Shown: positions 17,879 to 28,062, numbered from the stretch's first letter. The stretch: 64,000 nucleotides of DNA from Fibrobacter sp. (GCA_024399015.1 JAKSIC010000001.1:558001-622000); one strand, 5' to 3'. Notes: generated from the letters alone by a model not told the origin. Numbers and translations: made by a program.

Positions 17879-19084
17879 CTACTTTTTCTGAAGCCTTTCC
17901 TGAATCTTTGTCTTAACCCAGATCAAGAACTTTTTTGTAATGGCGTAGGCCTTTTTCAAAACAGGAATGACGGTACTACGAACAAATTCACGTATCGTCC
18001 AGAAATACCAACGAACATAGAACAGCGGCTTAGGAGACTCGCCCTTTGCATTGGGGCAGACTCCTTCCAGGAATTTCTGCAGGCGGGTAGCGTTCATTTC
18101 CCAGCGGAATTTCGCATCTACAAACTGGAACATCTTTTCGCCATCGCGATGCAATGACTCTGCCGTGGAAAAAGCCAAGTAGCCACGGATCAATTCGTAG
18201 GAATTAAAAACGAAAGGCGTTACTTCGGGATGAGCGCAAACATTCAAAGCCAAAGCAGGCTTGTGAGCGAACCCAGCCTCGGCCAAAGGCAAGTTGAACA
18301 TCTCGCACCTGGAGAAACTCACCAGCACATCGCTGTCGGCATAAATCTTCGCCATTTCCACCGGGTCACGAATAATACCCAAGCCACGGATTCCTGCATC
18401 CGCAAGTTTCTTGCTGGTCACTTCGTCGCCGCCGCCGACAATGGTAATATCCACCTTGTCGCCCAAATCCTTTTTCAGGCGGCAAAGATCATCAAGGCCC
18501 TTGCCTTCCCATTCCACCTCACGGTATCTGGAAACTGCAAGAACGCGGATGGGACCTTCCTTCGCATTGGCTGCGCCACTAGTTCCCATTACGTTTCTCA
18601 CCTTGGCAAAATGATCAGCACCATTGTACAGCACAAAAGCCTTGGGCCAGCGGATATAATCCACAGCGTACTGGCTGATGGTCACCACATAGTTGAACGC
18701 AGGATAAATTCGATTGATGCGTTCCTCGATCATCTTCCTGTGCTGTTCCTGTTCTGCGGGAATCGTCAACTCCACAGGAATGTAGCCGTGTTCATAGGCC
18801 ACAGTGATCGCATCAAGATGCCAATCGGCAATCAGGGAGAAGAACTGTTCCGTACAGGCGATGACCACATCGTATACGCCACGCTGAATGCATTCGCGCA
18901 GGCCCTTGAAATGGGTCGGGACACGAACGGAACGCACTCCTTTCGACACCAGGCTCTTATCCAGGAAACAGGCATAAAGATCCACCTGGTGCCCCGCGGA
19001 CACCAGAAGAGGCATCTGCGCTGCCACGACTCGGGTCACGCCATATTCGCCCACAAAGAACGTGCTGAGAAAAGCAATTCTCAT
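17879..19084 (-). CDS. Glycosyltransferase, family 4 type
   Basis: A 401-residue GT-B glycosyltransferase. N-terminal Rossmann start MRIAFLSTFFVGEYGVTRVVAAQMPLL and C-terminal donor domain with IRVLAVSRYREVEWEGKGLDDL, DVLVSFSRCEMFNLPLAEAGFAHKPALAL, the Glu-containing motif typical of GT4 enzymes. Acceptor and donor sugars cannot be predicted. A basic, amphipathic C-terminus may touch the membrane. The ATG overlaps the stop of the polymerase gene by 4 bases (ATGA). Confidence 0.88.
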   Translation of the reverse strand: MRIAFLSTFFVGEYGVTRVVAAQMPLLVSAGHQVDLYACFLDKSLVSKGVRSVRVPTHFKGLRECIQRGVYDVVIACTEQFFSLIADWHLDAITVAYEHGYIPVELTIPAEQEQHRKMIEERINRIYPAFNYVVTISQYAVDYIRWPKAFVLYNGADHFAKVRNVMGTSGAANAKEGPIRVLAVSRYREVEWEGKGLDDLCRLKKDLGDKVDITIVGGGDEVTSKKLADAGIRGLGIIRDPVEMAKIYADSDVLVSFSRCEMFNLPLAEAGFAHKPALALNVCAHPEVTPFVFNSYELIRGYLAFSTAESLHRDGEKMFQFVDAKFRWEMNATRLQKFLEGVCPNAKGESPKPLFYVRWYFWTIREFVRSTVIPVLKKAYAITKKFLIWVKTKIQERLQKK

Positions 19085-20412
19085 TTGCCCACCTCTTCCG
19101 TATTACGCATCGAATACAAAATCGCCATGTACCAGGAACCCCACGCAAGAGACGAAGGGAACAACGGGAACACGTCAAACATGCCGAGGAACAAAGTCAC
19201 CACAGCGCCGCTCAAAAGAGCAAGACCAAAACCGCTCTTGGTGCGCTTGATATAGCGCAGCAGGAAATAAATTCCGTAAAGGAAGAAAGAACCCAGCACG
19301 GCAAATCCCACAAAGCCCTGTTCCGAAAGAACCAGCAGGAACACGTTATGGGCATGTCCCAGTCGCGGGGTAATTTCCACAAGAGGAATCATGGAGTAGG
19401 TATCCAGCAGCAACTTGTTTCTGTACAGGAAGTTGCCAGGTCCCACACCCCAAACCGGGTCCGTACGAATAATATCGAGGGCGGTAGCCCAGGCACCAAG
19501 GCGGCCCAGGGAGCTCATGTCAAGCTTACCGCTGATAAGGGTGGACAAGCCCTGCTTCAGGAACAAGTCGTTAGGCAACAACTGCCACACCACATAGGCA
19601 AGGCAGCAGAATGCCAGCGACGACACGACAAAATAAACAAGGAACTTCACCACCTGCTTCTCGTACTGCAGGAAAAGCTTGCTCACAATCAGGAGCACGC
19701 CGCAAAGCCCCATGCCAAGGAGCCCCATTCGGGTACCGCTAAGCAGGATGGTAATCAACACCAACAGGGATCCCACAATCAAGGTGACATTCTTGTACTT
19801 TTGCACCAGGTAGCCATTGATAAGCCAAATGGTCCAGGCCACCACAAGCATCACCGCATAGTTGGTGGAACTCAGCGCCGGGCCTTCGATTCGAACATCC
19901 CCGCGAACAATCCTCTCGATAAAGCCCCAGATAATCATAAACGCCAGGTGAGCGTTCAATATCGTCTGCACTTTCTTGGAGTCCCATTTTATCATGGAGC
20001 AGGCAAGGAAGAACAGGAAGCAAATGGAGTTGATGTAGAAAAAGATGTACTCAATGGAGAAGGGTCTTGCCAGAAGCACGAAACCCATGTGACCAAGAAT
20101 CACCGCACTAGCGGCCAATATGGGAGCATCAAGCCGGTTCTCCCGCTGGTCCAGCATGTACAGCAAAAAAAGCACAACAGCAACAGGGATAAAGTTCAGC
20201 GTGATGGCCATGCCATCCATCTGGAACCAGTGCAGGGAAATCATCATCAACAAGACGCTGGGCAGCACCTTCTTCATGACGAAAGCAAAGAACAGGGAAA
20301 AAATCAAAAGACATAGCGTCATCAGCCCCGTGTAATTGGAGTCGTTGGAGGACATGTAAATAAATGCCACCACCAACGGAACAACAACAAGCAATGTCTT
20401 TGCTAGCTTCAT
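19081..20412 (-). CDS. O-antigen ligase/polymerase family membrane protein (Wzy-like)
   Basis: A 443-residue protein with 10 or more membrane helices. The Wzy_C-type periplasmic loop is visible around residues 295-350: GAWATALDIIRTDPVWGVGPGNF, then HAHNVFLLVLSEQGFVGFAVL. The family joins polysaccharide repeat units or ligates them to lipid; beside wzx-, wzz- and wza-like genes a polymerase is more likely. Overlaps both neighbours by 4 bases. Confidence 0.87.
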   Translation of the reverse strand: MKLAKTLLVVVPLVVAFIYMSSNDSNYTGLMTLCLLIFSLFFAFVMKKVLPSVLLMMISLHWFQMDGMAITLNFIPVAVVLFLLYMLDQRENRLDAPILAASAVILGHMGFVLLARPFSIEYIFFYINSICFLFFLACSMIKWDSKKVQTILNAHLAFMIIWGFIERIVRGDVRIEGPALSSTNYAVMLVVAWTIWLINGYLVQKYKNVTLIVGSLLVLITILLSGTRMGLLGMGLCGVLLIVSKLFLQYEKQVVKFLVYFVVSSLAFCCLAYVVWQLLPNDLFLKQGLSTLISGKLDMSSLGRLGAWATALDIIRTDPVWGVGPGNFLYRNKLLLDTYSMIPLVEITPRLGHAHNVFLLVLSEQGFVGFAVLGSFFLYGIYFLLRYIKRTKSGFGLALLSGAVVTLFLGMFDVFPLFPSSLAWGSWYMAILYSMRNTEEVGK

Positions 20413-21581
20413 TTACGTAAAGCGGTCTTCAGCTGGGCCAGTCTTTCTCTGATCGGTTCGGAGTTCGGGATTTCGCCGGAGCTCAGACCGTGGAAAATGA
20501 TAAACAGAAGAGTGAAGGAGAAGGACACAGCGAAACCGGCGATGGCCCACTTTGCCCTCTTGGGACGTTCCTTCCAGTCCGGGAGGTAAGCGTCCTGGAT
20601 AATCTGGATAACCGGCTGCGTCTTGAGCATCATAGCTTCGGTTTCCATAGTTTCAATAGAAGCTGCTTCCAGCATGGTGGTGTAAAGCTTCAGGTCGGCT
20701 TCTCTCTGCTGTTCATAAAGGAGCTTGGAAACTGCCCAGCCGGAATTGATATACATGGACTTGTTGGAAGGCTTGTAACCTTCACTGTAGCTGCCGCGGA
20801 GTTCCTTGAACTTCTGTTCCAGCAGCTGACGCTTCTTGCGCATTTCGTGAGCATCGGCGTTGTCGCGGCCTTCCATACGTTCAGAAAGCTTGTAGTTGTT
20901 GATCTGGGTTTCGTAACCACCAAGAGCGGACAAGGTAAGTTCCATCTGGCTCTTGAGATCAATAAGATTGTTTTCTCTGTAGAAGTTAACCAGTTCCTCG
21001 CCAATGTTCTTGACGGAGTCGGTCAGTTCCTTCTGGGACTTCCTCAGGTATTCCAAGGTATACTGGAGATTTTCCTTCTGGAGGCTCAAGTACTTTTCAT
21101 TGGACTGTGCCACCATGAACCTAACGATGGACTGAGCCATTTCCTTGTGCTTGGATTCCATGGCGCAGGAAATCACACCAGCCTGGTCTTCGTCAATCTT
21201 GATGTCCTTGTAGAACTTCTTCAACAGGAGTTCGTCGGCATCCTTCTTGTAAATGGTATCAAGCTGGTACTTGTGAATCGTATTCAAGGCGACTTCACGT
21301 CCGGAAAGAATTTCCAGGTACAAGTCAGAAGGCTTCATGGACTTCTGGGAAGACAGGAAGGAGGAAAGTCCCGATGCGCCAGAAGACAAGGACTTATACG
21401 CAGAAGAAAGTGCGCTCATAGGAGAGCTGTCGCTGGAAGCATCGATCTTCAAGCGAATTTCCGTCTTGAACACAGGAGCGCTGATCCACGCAAGGCAGAA
21501 GCAGATTCCCGCTACAATGAACGGAATGATAAAGAACTTCTTCTTCTTAAGACAGTAACAGAATACGTCAAAGTACGACAT
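20409..21581 (-). CDS. Chain-length determinant (Wzz/PCP family)
   Basis: A 390-residue polysaccharide co-polymerase: two membrane helices (about residues 17-34 and 350-370) enclose a long periplasmic coiled-coil region (SVKNIGEELVNFYRENNLIDLKSQ and following). The second helix is followed by a short tail, with no tyrosine-kinase domain, so regulation by an attached BY-kinase is absent. It begins 4 bases after the Wza-like gene ends. It likely sets polymer length and links the polymerase to the exporter. Confidence 0.87.
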   Translation of the reverse strand: MSYFDVFCYCLKKKKFFIIPFIVAGICFCLAWISAPVFKTEIRLKIDASSDSSPMSALSSAYKSLSSGASGLSSFLSSQKSMKPSDLYLEILSGREVALNTIHKYQLDTIYKKDADELLLKKFYKDIKIDEDQAGVISCAMESKHKEMAQSIVRFMVAQSNEKYLSLQKENLQYTLEYLRKSQKELTDSVKNIGEELVNFYRENNLIDLKSQMELTLSALGGYETQINNYKLSERMEGRDNADAHEMRKKRQLLEQKFKELRGSYSEGYKPSNKSMYINSGWAVSKLLYEQQREADLKLYTTMLEAASIETMETEAMMLKTQPVIQIIQDAYLPDWKERPKRAKWAIAGFAVSFSFTLLFIIFHGLSSGEIPNSEPIRERLAQLKTALRK

Positions 21582-21585
21582 AGAT

Positions 21586-22752
21586 TTACTTACTAAACTG
21601 GTTGCTAATAATGATCACCGTGGAAAGCACGCTCAACAGCGAAGCCAGGAACAAGGTAACATCCTTCACCGATTCGTAAATAGAACGGGGAATTTCAATG
21701 TAGTCGCCAGGCTGGATTTCATCGTGGTATGGATCGATGCTGAAGCTATTTCCATCACGGATGACAGAGACTCGCTTCCAGGAACCTGTAATAATGGTAA
21801 CACCGGATGCACCGATATAGTCGATAGCATGGAAGTCAGGATTATAGAGGGCACGACCAACAGCAGCCACAGCGCCACCCACGTACACCAGCGGATCCTT
21901 GTTCCACAATTCAATCTTGGTCTTCGGTTCAAACACAATGTCGCGAGCCTTGGAAATCTCGTAGGTTTCAACCTTTCCATCGGGAGTAGTGACCTTGGCC
22001 CATCTGTTGTCGCCAACAGCCATGGTCTTCAAGTTGTCCAAGTATTCGCCGAAAGTTCTGCCCTTCACGTGAGAGACTGTTTCCGCGCCGCGCAAGGTGG
22101 TGATGGAAATTGTTTGATCAGACGTTGCGTAGGGTACAAAGACCACATCGTTGTTTTCAAGAAGCACGTTGATGCTATCGACACCGTCTCTTTCGTACAA
22201 GGTGAAGTCGATATTCAAAGTATCCTTGCCACGAATAAGCTTCATGTTCTTCTTGTCTGCAAGAGGCTGGAAGCCGGCCACGTAGCCAATCATCGTGCTC
22301 AAGCGGGTCTGTGCATCAATGGAGCGGAAACCCGGAGAAATAACTGCACCAAGGACAGAAGCGTGAATCTTCTTCATCTTCACAATCTGCACCTGCACGA
22401 AGCGTTCCTCGTACTTTGTAAGCAGAAGCTTCATGATGGCAGCCTTGGCCTGGGAAAGGGTCAAGGAGTCGACATTCACAATGCCGCAGCCAGCGACAGA
22501 AACATTACCTTCGGGAGAAACCTGAACAACGTCCATTCCCTTGGGCAAAAGGATTTCAAAATAGTCGCCAGGTCCTACAACGTAATTGGAATCGATGGCG
22601 CCTTCAATATTGATAGGTTCCTGGACTGTAGACGTGCGCTGGAACTTTGCATCCTGTCCCTGGAACTGAGGGATGCTTGCAGAAAAAGATGCGTCAGCGG
22701 CAAAAACAGCGGAAACAAAAAGCGTGAAAATCAAAAACAAAATTCGATGCAT
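21586..22752 (-). CDS. Polysaccharide export protein (Wza-like, SLBB domain)
   Basis: A 388-residue secretin-like outer-membrane exporter. Signal peptide MHRILFLIFTLFVSAVFAADA, then the poly-export signature NYVVGPGDYFEILLPKGMDVV and VSPEGNVSVAGCGIVNVDSLTLSQAK, two further soluble ligand-binding (SLBB) segments, and a C-terminal hydrophobic helix (LFLASLLSVLSTVIIISNQF) that would cross the outer membrane. Unlike E. coli Wza there is no lipobox Cys, so it is probably not a lipoprotein. First gene of the operon; terminator of rplQ lies upstream. Confidence 0.87.
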   Translation of the reverse strand: MHRILFLIFTLFVSAVFAADASFSASIPQFQGQDAKFQRTSTVQEPINIEGAIDSNYVVGPGDYFEILLPKGMDVVQVSPEGNVSVAGCGIVNVDSLTLSQAKAAIMKLLLTKYEERFVQVQIVKMKKIHASVLGAVISPGFRSIDAQTRLSTMIGYVAGFQPLADKKNMKLIRGKDTLNIDFTLYERDGVDSINVLLENNDVVFVPYATSDQTISITTLRGAETVSHVKGRTFGEYLDNLKTMAVGDNRWAKVTTPDGKVETYEISKARDIVFEPKTKIELWNKDPLVYVGGAVAAVGRALYNPDFHAIDYIGASGVTIITGSWKRVSVIRDGNSFSIDPYHDEIQPGDYIEIPRSIYESVKDVTLFLASLLSVLSTVIIISNQFSK

Positions 22753-22874
22753 ACTAGGAAATATACAAAATCAAGTTCATTCAAATTGTGTTGCCCATCA
22801 AAGAGATACGTAAAAATTAAAACAAAAAAGCATGACCGTACAACACAAAATGCCCGACTGCGCAAAACAAAAAA

Positions 22875-22894
22875 GCCCGGCCTTTCGACCGAGC
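22875..22894 (-). terminator. Terminator at the end of the ribosomal protein operon
   Basis: GCTCGGTC and GGCCGGGC pair around a GAAA tetraloop and are followed by TTTTTT on the minus strand, 48 bases past rplQ. Confidence 0.88.
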
Positions 22895-22942
22895 TTTTTA
22901 AAGCTTTCGCCTTGAGGTGCGCTATCGCTAGCGCCCGTCAGA

Positions 22943-23407
22943 TTAGTTCTTGCTTTCGCCTTCGACCATGTCGACAGCTTCCGGCTTTGCAGCGTCAGCG
23001 GTCTTCTTGGTCTTCACAACGATTTCGTCTTCGACGAGACCGATGAGAGCCATTTCGGCAGCGTCACCAGCGCGGTTCGGGCCGAGCTTCAGGATACGGG
23101 TATAACCACCGTTACGGGAAGCATAGCGCGGGCCGATAGTGTTGAACAAATCCTGGAGAACCTTCGGGTCCATCACGAAGCGTGCAGCTTCACGACGTGC
23201 AGAAAGGTCACCCTTCTTTGCATAGGTAATCATGCGATCCACGTAGCCGCGGACGAGCTTGGCCTTGTGGAGAGTGGTGCGCACATAACGGTTGCCCTGT
23301 TCGGCTTCCATGCCCTTACCGATGATGGAAGTGGCAAGAGCGCGGAGGATGGCACGCTTGTGCTGGGCGTTAACGCCGAGTTTCTTGTTTTTTACACCGT
23401 GTCTCAT
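22943..23407 (-). CDS. rplQ: Ribosomal protein L17
   Basis: Large-subunit protein near the exit tunnel. Family start MRHGVKNKKLGVNAQHKRAILRALATSII and the LVRGYVDRMITYAKKGDL core are clear. At 154 residues it is about 25 longer than E. coli L17 because of an acidic C-terminal tail (VDMVEGESKN). Last gene of the operon, 2 bases after rpoA. Confidence 0.96.
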   Translation of the reverse strand: MRHGVKNKKLGVNAQHKRAILRALATSIIGKGMEAEQGNRYVRTTLHKAKLVRGYVDRMITYAKKGDLSARREAARFVMDPKVLQDLFNTIGPRYASRNGGYTRILKLGPNRAGDAAEMALIGLVEDEIVVKTKKTADAAKPEAVDMVEGESKN

Positions 23408-23409
23408 TT

Positions 23410-24384
23410 TTAATCCTTCAAGTAGTCATCGACGTCCATGCCAAAGCTGAGGCCCATGGAGGTCAATACTTCGTTAAGTTCAACCAAGGACTTACGACCG
23501 AAGTTCTTGTATTTGAGCATATCGTTTTCCTTGTTGCGCACAAGTTCGCCAACGGTATGGATGTTTGCCATACGGAGGCAGTTGCTGGAGCGAACGGAAA
23601 GTTCCAGATCGTCCACGCGGGTGCGCAGGAGCTGAGCAATACGCTGACGTTCTTCATCCATTTCAAGTTCTTCAGGAGATTCGAGGTCGCCTTCGAAGTT
23701 GATGAAGATTTCCAGGTGGTCCATAAGGAGCTTTGCAGCGTATGCAAGAGCATCTTCAGGATCGATGGAACCGTCAGTAGTAATCTCGAGTTCCAGACGG
23801 TTGTAGTCCGTCTTCTGGCCAACGCGGGTATCGCTGATGTGCATAGCGACTTTCTGCACCGGGTTGAAGTTTGCGTCCATAGCAATTACTCCAATCGGAG
23901 CGTCCTTGTCCTTCAATTCGTCAGCAGTGACATAGCCACGGCCGCTGGAGATCTTAACTTCCAAAGACAAAGATGCGTTTCCGTTCAGAGTTGCGATATG
24001 AACGTCCGGTGTCAAAATTGCGACATTCGGATTTTCCATGAAGTCCTTAGCAGTGACTTCGCCGTCGCCAGACATATCCAGGCGGAGGGTTTCGTCATGG
24101 TCGGACAGGAGCTTTACGCGGATGCTCTTAAGATTCAGGATAATGTCGGTGACATCTTCCTTGACACCCGGAACAGTAGAAAATTCCTTGTCAACGCCTT
24201 CAATTTTCACGGAGACAATAGCTGCGCCCTGCAGAGAGGAGAGGAGCGAGCGACGGAGTGCGTTACCGAGGGTGATACCCCAGCCACGTTCCAAGGCTTC
24301 TACGACAAACTTTGCGTAGCGGCCATCTTCGCCGGTCTCAACTTTCTGGAAGCTGCGCGGCATCTGAAGTGATTTCCACATCAT
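23410..24384 (-). CDS. rpoA: RNA polymerase alpha subunit
   Basis: Scaffold of RNA polymerase, contacting promoter UP elements and activators. The 324-residue protein has the N-terminal dimer domain (FVVEALERGWGITLGNALRRSLLSS), an acidic linker, and the C-terminal domain (LELSVRSSNCLRMANIHTVGELV, LTSMGLSFGM). Start ATG 24382-24384 behind GAGGT. Directly follows rpsK with no rpsD between, unlike many bacteria. Confidence 0.97.
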   Translation of the reverse strand: MMWKSLQMPRSFQKVETGEDGRYAKFVVEALERGWGITLGNALRRSLLSSLQGAAIVSVKIEGVDKEFSTVPGVKEDVTDIILNLKSIRVKLLSDHDETLRLDMSGDGEVTAKDFMENPNVAILTPDVHIATLNGNASLSLEVKISSGRGYVTADELKDKDAPIGVIAMDANFNPVQKVAMHISDTRVGQKTDYNRLELEITTDGSIDPEDALAYAAKLLMDHLEIFINFEGDLESPEELEMDEERQRIAQLLRTRVDDLELSVRSSNCLRMANIHTVGELVRNKENDMLKYKNFGRKSLVELNEVLTSMGLSFGMDVDDYLKD

Positions 24385-24402
24385 TGGCGATACCTCTTTT
24401 AA

Positions 24403-24837
24403 TTAGACTCTTCTCTTCTTTTTAGGACGGCAACCATTGTGCGGAACGCCCGTCACGTCTCGAATAGAGAGAACTTCGAGGCCCGCATTCTTGATAGCAC
24501 GGACAGCGGATTCACGACCACCACCTGCGCCCTTGACGCGGACATCCACCTTGCGCATACCGAGGTCGAATGCCTTGTGAGCAGCGACTTCTGCAGCGAG
24601 CTGTGCAGCAAACGGAGTGCTCTTACGAGAGCCCTTGAAACCAGAGTTACCCGGAGAGCCCCAAGCTACAACGTTACCGCGAGCATCGGTGATAGAAACG
24701 ATTGTGTTATTGAAGGAAGCGAAAACGCAGGCAATGCCCTGAACGTCAATACGCTTCTTGCCCTTCTTGACCTTGACTTCTTCAGCAGCCGGAGCTTCGA
24801 CAGCGGCAGCAGTTTCATTAATTACTTCTTCAGCCAC
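24403..24837 (-). CDS. rpsK: Ribosomal protein S11
   Basis: Platform protein of the small subunit. Core motifs [34 protein letters not shown], and the C-terminal [15 protein letters not shown] are standard. It has an Ala/Glu-rich N-terminal extension of about 25 residues before the conserved domain, giving 144 residues in place of about 129. Confidence 0.97.
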   Translation of the reverse strand: MAEEVINETAAAVEAPAAEEVKVKKGKKRIDVQGIACVFASFNNTIVSITDARGNVVAWGSPGNSGFKGSRKSTPFAAQLAAEVAAHKAFDLGMRKVDVRVKGAGGGRESAVRAIKNAGLEVLSIRDVTGVPHNGCRPKKKRRV

Positions 24838-24848
24838 GATAAGACTCC

Positions 24849-25217
24849 TTACTTCTTCTTGTTAGCCACAGTTTTCTTCGGGCCCTTACGAGTACGGGCA
24901 TTGGTGCGGGAACGCTGACCGCGGACCGGGAGGCCCTTGCGGTGACGCAAACCACGATAGCAGCCAATATCCTGCAAACGCTTAATGTTCAAGGTAACTT
25001 CTGCGCGAAGCTGACCTTCCACAGAGTATTCATCTTCGAGGAGATGACGGATCTTACCCTGTTCTTCTTCAGTCAGGTCGTCACACTTCTTATTCTTGTC
25101 GATGCCCAACTGAGCACAGACCTTATTAGCGGTGAACAGACCGACACCATAGATAGCCGTCAGACCGTATTCAACAGTCTTGTTTCTCGGCAAATCGACA
25201 CCAGCGATACGTGCCAT
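24849..25217 (-). CDS. rpsM: Ribosomal protein S13
   Basis: Head protein of the small subunit that bridges to L5 and tRNA. Signature [23 protein letters not shown] at the start and [23 protein letters not shown] at the end. 122 residues, normal. Follows rpmJ after 9 bases. Confidence 0.97.
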   Translation of the reverse strand: MARIAGVDLPRNKTVEYGLTAIYGVGLFTANKVCAQLGIDKNKKCDDLTEEEQGKIRHLLEDEYSVEGQLRAEVTLNIKRLQDIGCYRGLRHRKGLPVRGQRSRTNARTRKGPKKTVANKKK

Positions 25218-25226
25218 ACGATCTCC

Positions 25227-25343
25227 TTATCCCTGCTTCTGCTTGTGACGGGGGTTCTTCGAACAGATGATGCGCAATACACCCTTGCGACGGATGATCT
25301 TGCAGTTTTCACATCTGGGTTTGATGGAGGCTTTGATTTTCAT
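25227..25343 (-). CDS. rpmJ: Ribosomal protein L36, zinc-binding form
   Basis: A 38-residue protein that I translated directly. It starts [16 protein letters not shown] and ends [12 protein letters not shown]. Cys11, Cys14, Cys27 and His33 are placed as in E. coli L36, so this is the zinc-ribbon (C+) form. Lies between infA and rpsM, its classical position. Confidence 0.95.
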   Translation of the reverse strand: MKIKASIKPRCENCKIIRRKGVLRIICSKNPRHKQKQG

Positions 25344-25370
25344 AGGTTTGACCTTCTTTGAAAATACCTA

Positions 25371-25589
25371 TTACTTGTAACGGTAAGTGATTCTTCCACG
25401 GTTGAGGTCGTAGGGAGAAATTTCTACCAACACTTTGTCGTCGGGCAAAATTCGAATGAAATGCCGACGCATTTTTCCTGAAACATGAGCGAGAATTTCG
25501 TGACCATTTCCGAGCTGGACACGGAAGAAAGCGTTGGGGAGAGCTTCCAACACAACACCTTCTACTTGAATGCCTTCTTCTTTAGCCAC
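25371..25589 (-). CDS. infA: Translation initiation factor IF-1
   Basis: 72-residue OB-fold factor binding the A site of the 30S subunit. [26 protein letters not shown] and [34 protein letters not shown] are the family sequence. The start is GTG (25587-25589) and overlaps the TAG of secY, so translation is coupled. map and adk, often found between secY and infA, are missing here. Confidence 0.96.
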   Translation of the reverse strand: MAKEEGIQVEGVVLEALPNAFFRVQLGNGHEILAHVSGKMRRHFIRILPDDKVLVEISPYDLNRGRITYRYK

Positions 25590-26950
25590 TAGGACGCCAT
25601 CCTGCCGCGAATGCGGCCACGTTTCAAGAAACCTTCATAATTCTTGGTATGCAATTGAGCTTCGAGCTGACGAAGTGTATCAAGAGCAACACCAACCACG
25701 ATCAGGACCGAGGTGCCCCCAATATAGAAACTCATATTGAGTGCGTCTTTCAAATACCAGGGACCAACGCTAATAAAAGCGAGATAAAGGGCACCCGGGA
25801 AAGAAATTCTGGTCAAAACGTGGTCAATATATTCTGCCGTCTGCTTACCTGGGCGGACTCCCGGGATAAAAGCTCCAGATCTCTTCAGGTTTTCAGCAAT
25901 ATCATTCGGGTTGTACTGAATTGCTGTGTAGAAGAACGTGAAGAAAATGATCAAGAGAGCATCTATCACACTATAGGTCACATGGCCGGGGATAAATGCA
26001 GCAGCAAAAGCCTGCATAGCGGACACGTTCGGGAACCAAGATGCAATCATGGCCGGAATGAACATGATACAGCTGGCGAAAATTACAGGGATCACGTTAG
26101 CAGTATTCACCTTGAAGGGCAAATAGCTAGACTGACCACCTACAACCTTACTACCGACGGTTCTACGAGGACTTTGGAGCGGAATGCGACGGTTCGCCTG
26201 CTCAACGAAAACGATAAAGCCGACAATCAGGACCACCACTGCCAGTATGAATACTTCAATGGCGAGCGGCTGAATGCCTTCTCTAAACATTTCAGTTTCG
26301 GCAAGGACGGCCCTTGGGAGACCGCCGACGATACCGGCGAAAATGATAAGAGAAATACCGTTACCCACACCGTGCGAAGTAATCTGTTCGCCAAGGTACA
26401 TCACGAAGACCGTACCAGCGGTGAAGGTCAGGGTAGCCAAAAGGCGGAAACCTATGTTACCAGCGCCAGTAGCGAAGTCGTCGACGAGGACGGAAACGTT
26501 AGCACCGGTAGCAGTGGTTACCTTTAATGTGGAAAGCCAAACGGAAATACCCCATCCCTGCAGGAGGCAAAGAACCACTGTAAAGTAACGGGTATATTGG
26601 TTCAACTTAGCGCGTCCTTCCTGGCCTTCCTTCTGCAAAGTCTGGATGGCAGGAATAACGGAACCCATCAACTGGATGATAATGCTTGCGCTAATATAGG
26701 GCATAATACCCAAGGCAAACACGGTAGCCTTAGCAAAGGCACCACCAGTGAAAGAGTCGTACAAGCCGAACAAATTATTCGAGTTACGGAAGAATTCAGC
26801 AAGAACTGCGGAATTCACACCGGGGATGGTGATGTGAGCGCCAATACGATAAACGATCAAAAGACCAAGCGTAAAAAGCAACTTCTTACGCAGGTCTTCA
26901 ATCTTGAAGGCATTGACAAACGCATCAATAGCTTTCTTCAGAGATTCCAT
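25589..26950 (-). CDS. secY: SecY, protein translocase channel
   Basis: Main channel of the Sec translocon, about 10 membrane helices in 453 residues. Visible motifs: [22 protein letters not shown] at helix 1, [40 protein letters not shown], and GIRPGKQT-like [12 protein letters not shown]. Lies between rplO and infA as in most bacteria; its ATG touches the stop of rplO. Confidence 0.97.
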   Translation of the reverse strand: MESLKKAIDAFVNAFKIEDLRKKLLFTLGLLIVYRIGAHITIPGVNSAVLAEFFRNSNNLFGLYDSFTGGAFAKATVFALGIMPYISASIIIQLMGSVIPAIQTLQKEGQEGRAKLNQYTRYFTVVLCLLQGWGISVWLSTLKVTTATGANVSVLVDDFATGAGNIGFRLLATLTFTAGTVFVMYLGEQITSHGVGNGISLIIFAGIVGGLPRAVLAETEMFREGIQPLAIEVFILAVVVLIVGFIVFVEQANRRIPLQSPRRTVGSKVVGGQSSYLPFKVNTANVIPVIFASCIMFIPAMIASWFPNVSAMQAFAAAFIPGHVTYSVIDALLIIFFTFFYTAIQYNPNDIAENLKRSGAFIPGVRPGKQTAEYIDHVLTRISFPGALYLAFISVGPWYLKDALNMSFYIGGTSVLIVVGVALDTLRQLEAQLHTKNYEGFLKRGRIRGRMAS

Positions 26951-27387
26951 TAGATGATCTCGACTTTGCCGCCAGCAGCTTCGATCAGGTTCTTGGCCTT
27001 TTCGCTGATAGCGTTAACCTTGACATTGATTGCCTTATCGACGGTACCGAATGCGAGAACCTTGATGGGTTCCTTAACATTGCGAACCATACCGAGGTCG
27101 AACATGACCTTAGCGTCGAATTCGGTTGCGCTTGCAGAAGCGAGCTTCTTCAAGTTAACGATCTGGTATTCGAGACCAGCGTGCTTGAAGCCGCGCTTCG
27201 GAATGCGGCGGTGAATCGGCATCTGGCCGCCTTCGAAAGCGACACGACCGGCCTTAGCACTCTTACGAGCGCCAGCACCCTTCTGACCACGGCCAGCAGT
27301 GGTGCCCCAACCGGAACCCGGACCACGACCGATACGCTTGCGCTTAACGACCTTAGCCTTGCCAGGATTGAGTGTATTGAGTTCCAT
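26950..27387 (-). CDS. rplO: Ribosomal protein L15
   Basis: Large-subunit protein with the Gly-rich N-terminal tail: MELNTLNPGKAKVVKRKRIG, then GRGPGSGWGTTAGRGQKGAG. 145 residues. I placed the start at ATG 27385-27387 behind GAGGAGAT because the family begins MELN(T/D)L; an upstream ATG would add 13 unrelated residues overlapping rpmD. Confidence 0.96.
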   Translation of the reverse strand: MELNTLNPGKAKVVKRKRIGRGPGSGWGTTAGRGQKGAGARKSAKAGRVAFEGGQMPIHRRIPKRGFKHAGLEYQIVNLKKLASASATEFDAKVMFDLGMVRNVKEPIKVLAFGTVDKAINVKVNAISEKAKNLIEAAGGKVEII

Positions 27388-27388
27388 C

Positions 27389-27568
27389 TTAGATCTCCTC
27401 GACCTTGACCATGTCAGCCACGGCATTGATCATGCCCTGGATGGAGGGGGTCAGATTGTGTTCAACAGATTGTCCGATCTTGCGGAGGCCGAGTGCAGCA
27501 ACGTTTGCACGGTGCATCGGGAGACGACGGACAGTACCCTTGATCAAAGTAATACGAACTTTCTTCAT
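27389..27568 (-). CDS. rpmD: Ribosomal protein L30
   Basis: A 59-residue protein that I translated directly from the gap between rpsE and rplO. MKKVRITLIKGTVRRLPMHR, then ALGLRKIGQSVEHNLTPSIQ and GMINAVADMVKVEE match the L30 family. One base separates its stop from the rplO start. Its position is classical for the spc operon. Confidence 0.95.
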   Translation of the reverse strand: MKKVRITLIKGTVRRLPMHRANVAALGLRKIGQSVEHNLTPSIQGMINAVADMVKVEEI

Positions 27569-27579
27569 TGTATTACCCC

Positions 27580-28062
27580 TTAGGCGTTAGCACCGCGCAG
27601 TGCAGCGCAGTCCTGTTTGTTCTTCTGAGCCAAGAGACCTTCGACGCAAGCGCGTACGACAGTGCTCGGGTTGGAAGAACCGTGAATCTTAGTGAGGATG
27701 TTGCGCACACCAGCGAGTTCGAGAACTGCACGTGCAGCAGCACCAGCGATAACACCGGTACCCGGAGCAGCCGGCATCAAAAGGATGCGAGTTGCACCGC
27801 TCTTGACTTCGATGTCGTGCGGGATGGTGCCGTCCAGGAGCTGGACTTCAACGATGTTGCGCTGAGCGGCTTCGGTACCCTTACGGATAGCTTCGGAAAC
27901 TTCCTTAGCCTTACCGAGACCAACACCGATCTTACCGTTCTTGTTGCCTACGACAACGAGAGCGGAGAAAGACATACGACGACCGCCCTTAACGGTCTTG
28001 GCGCAACGGTTGATGTGTACAACCTTGTCTTCAAATTCAGAAACTTGAGCTTCGCGTTCCAA
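27580..28062 (-). CDS. rpsE: Ribosomal protein S5
   Basis: Small-subunit protein for decoding accuracy and helicase-like mRNA entry. [27 protein letters not shown] is the S5 RNA-binding domain; [22 protein letters not shown] is the C-terminal signature. 160 residues, normal length. Confidence 0.97.
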   Translation of the reverse strand: MEREAQVSEFEDKVVHINRCAKTVKGGRRMSFSALVVVGNKNGKIGVGLGKAKEVSEAIRKGTEAAQRNIVEVQLLDGTIPHDIEVKSGATRILLMPAAPGTGVIAGAAARAVLELAGVRNILTKIHGSSNPSTVVRACVEGLLAQKNKQDCAALRGANA

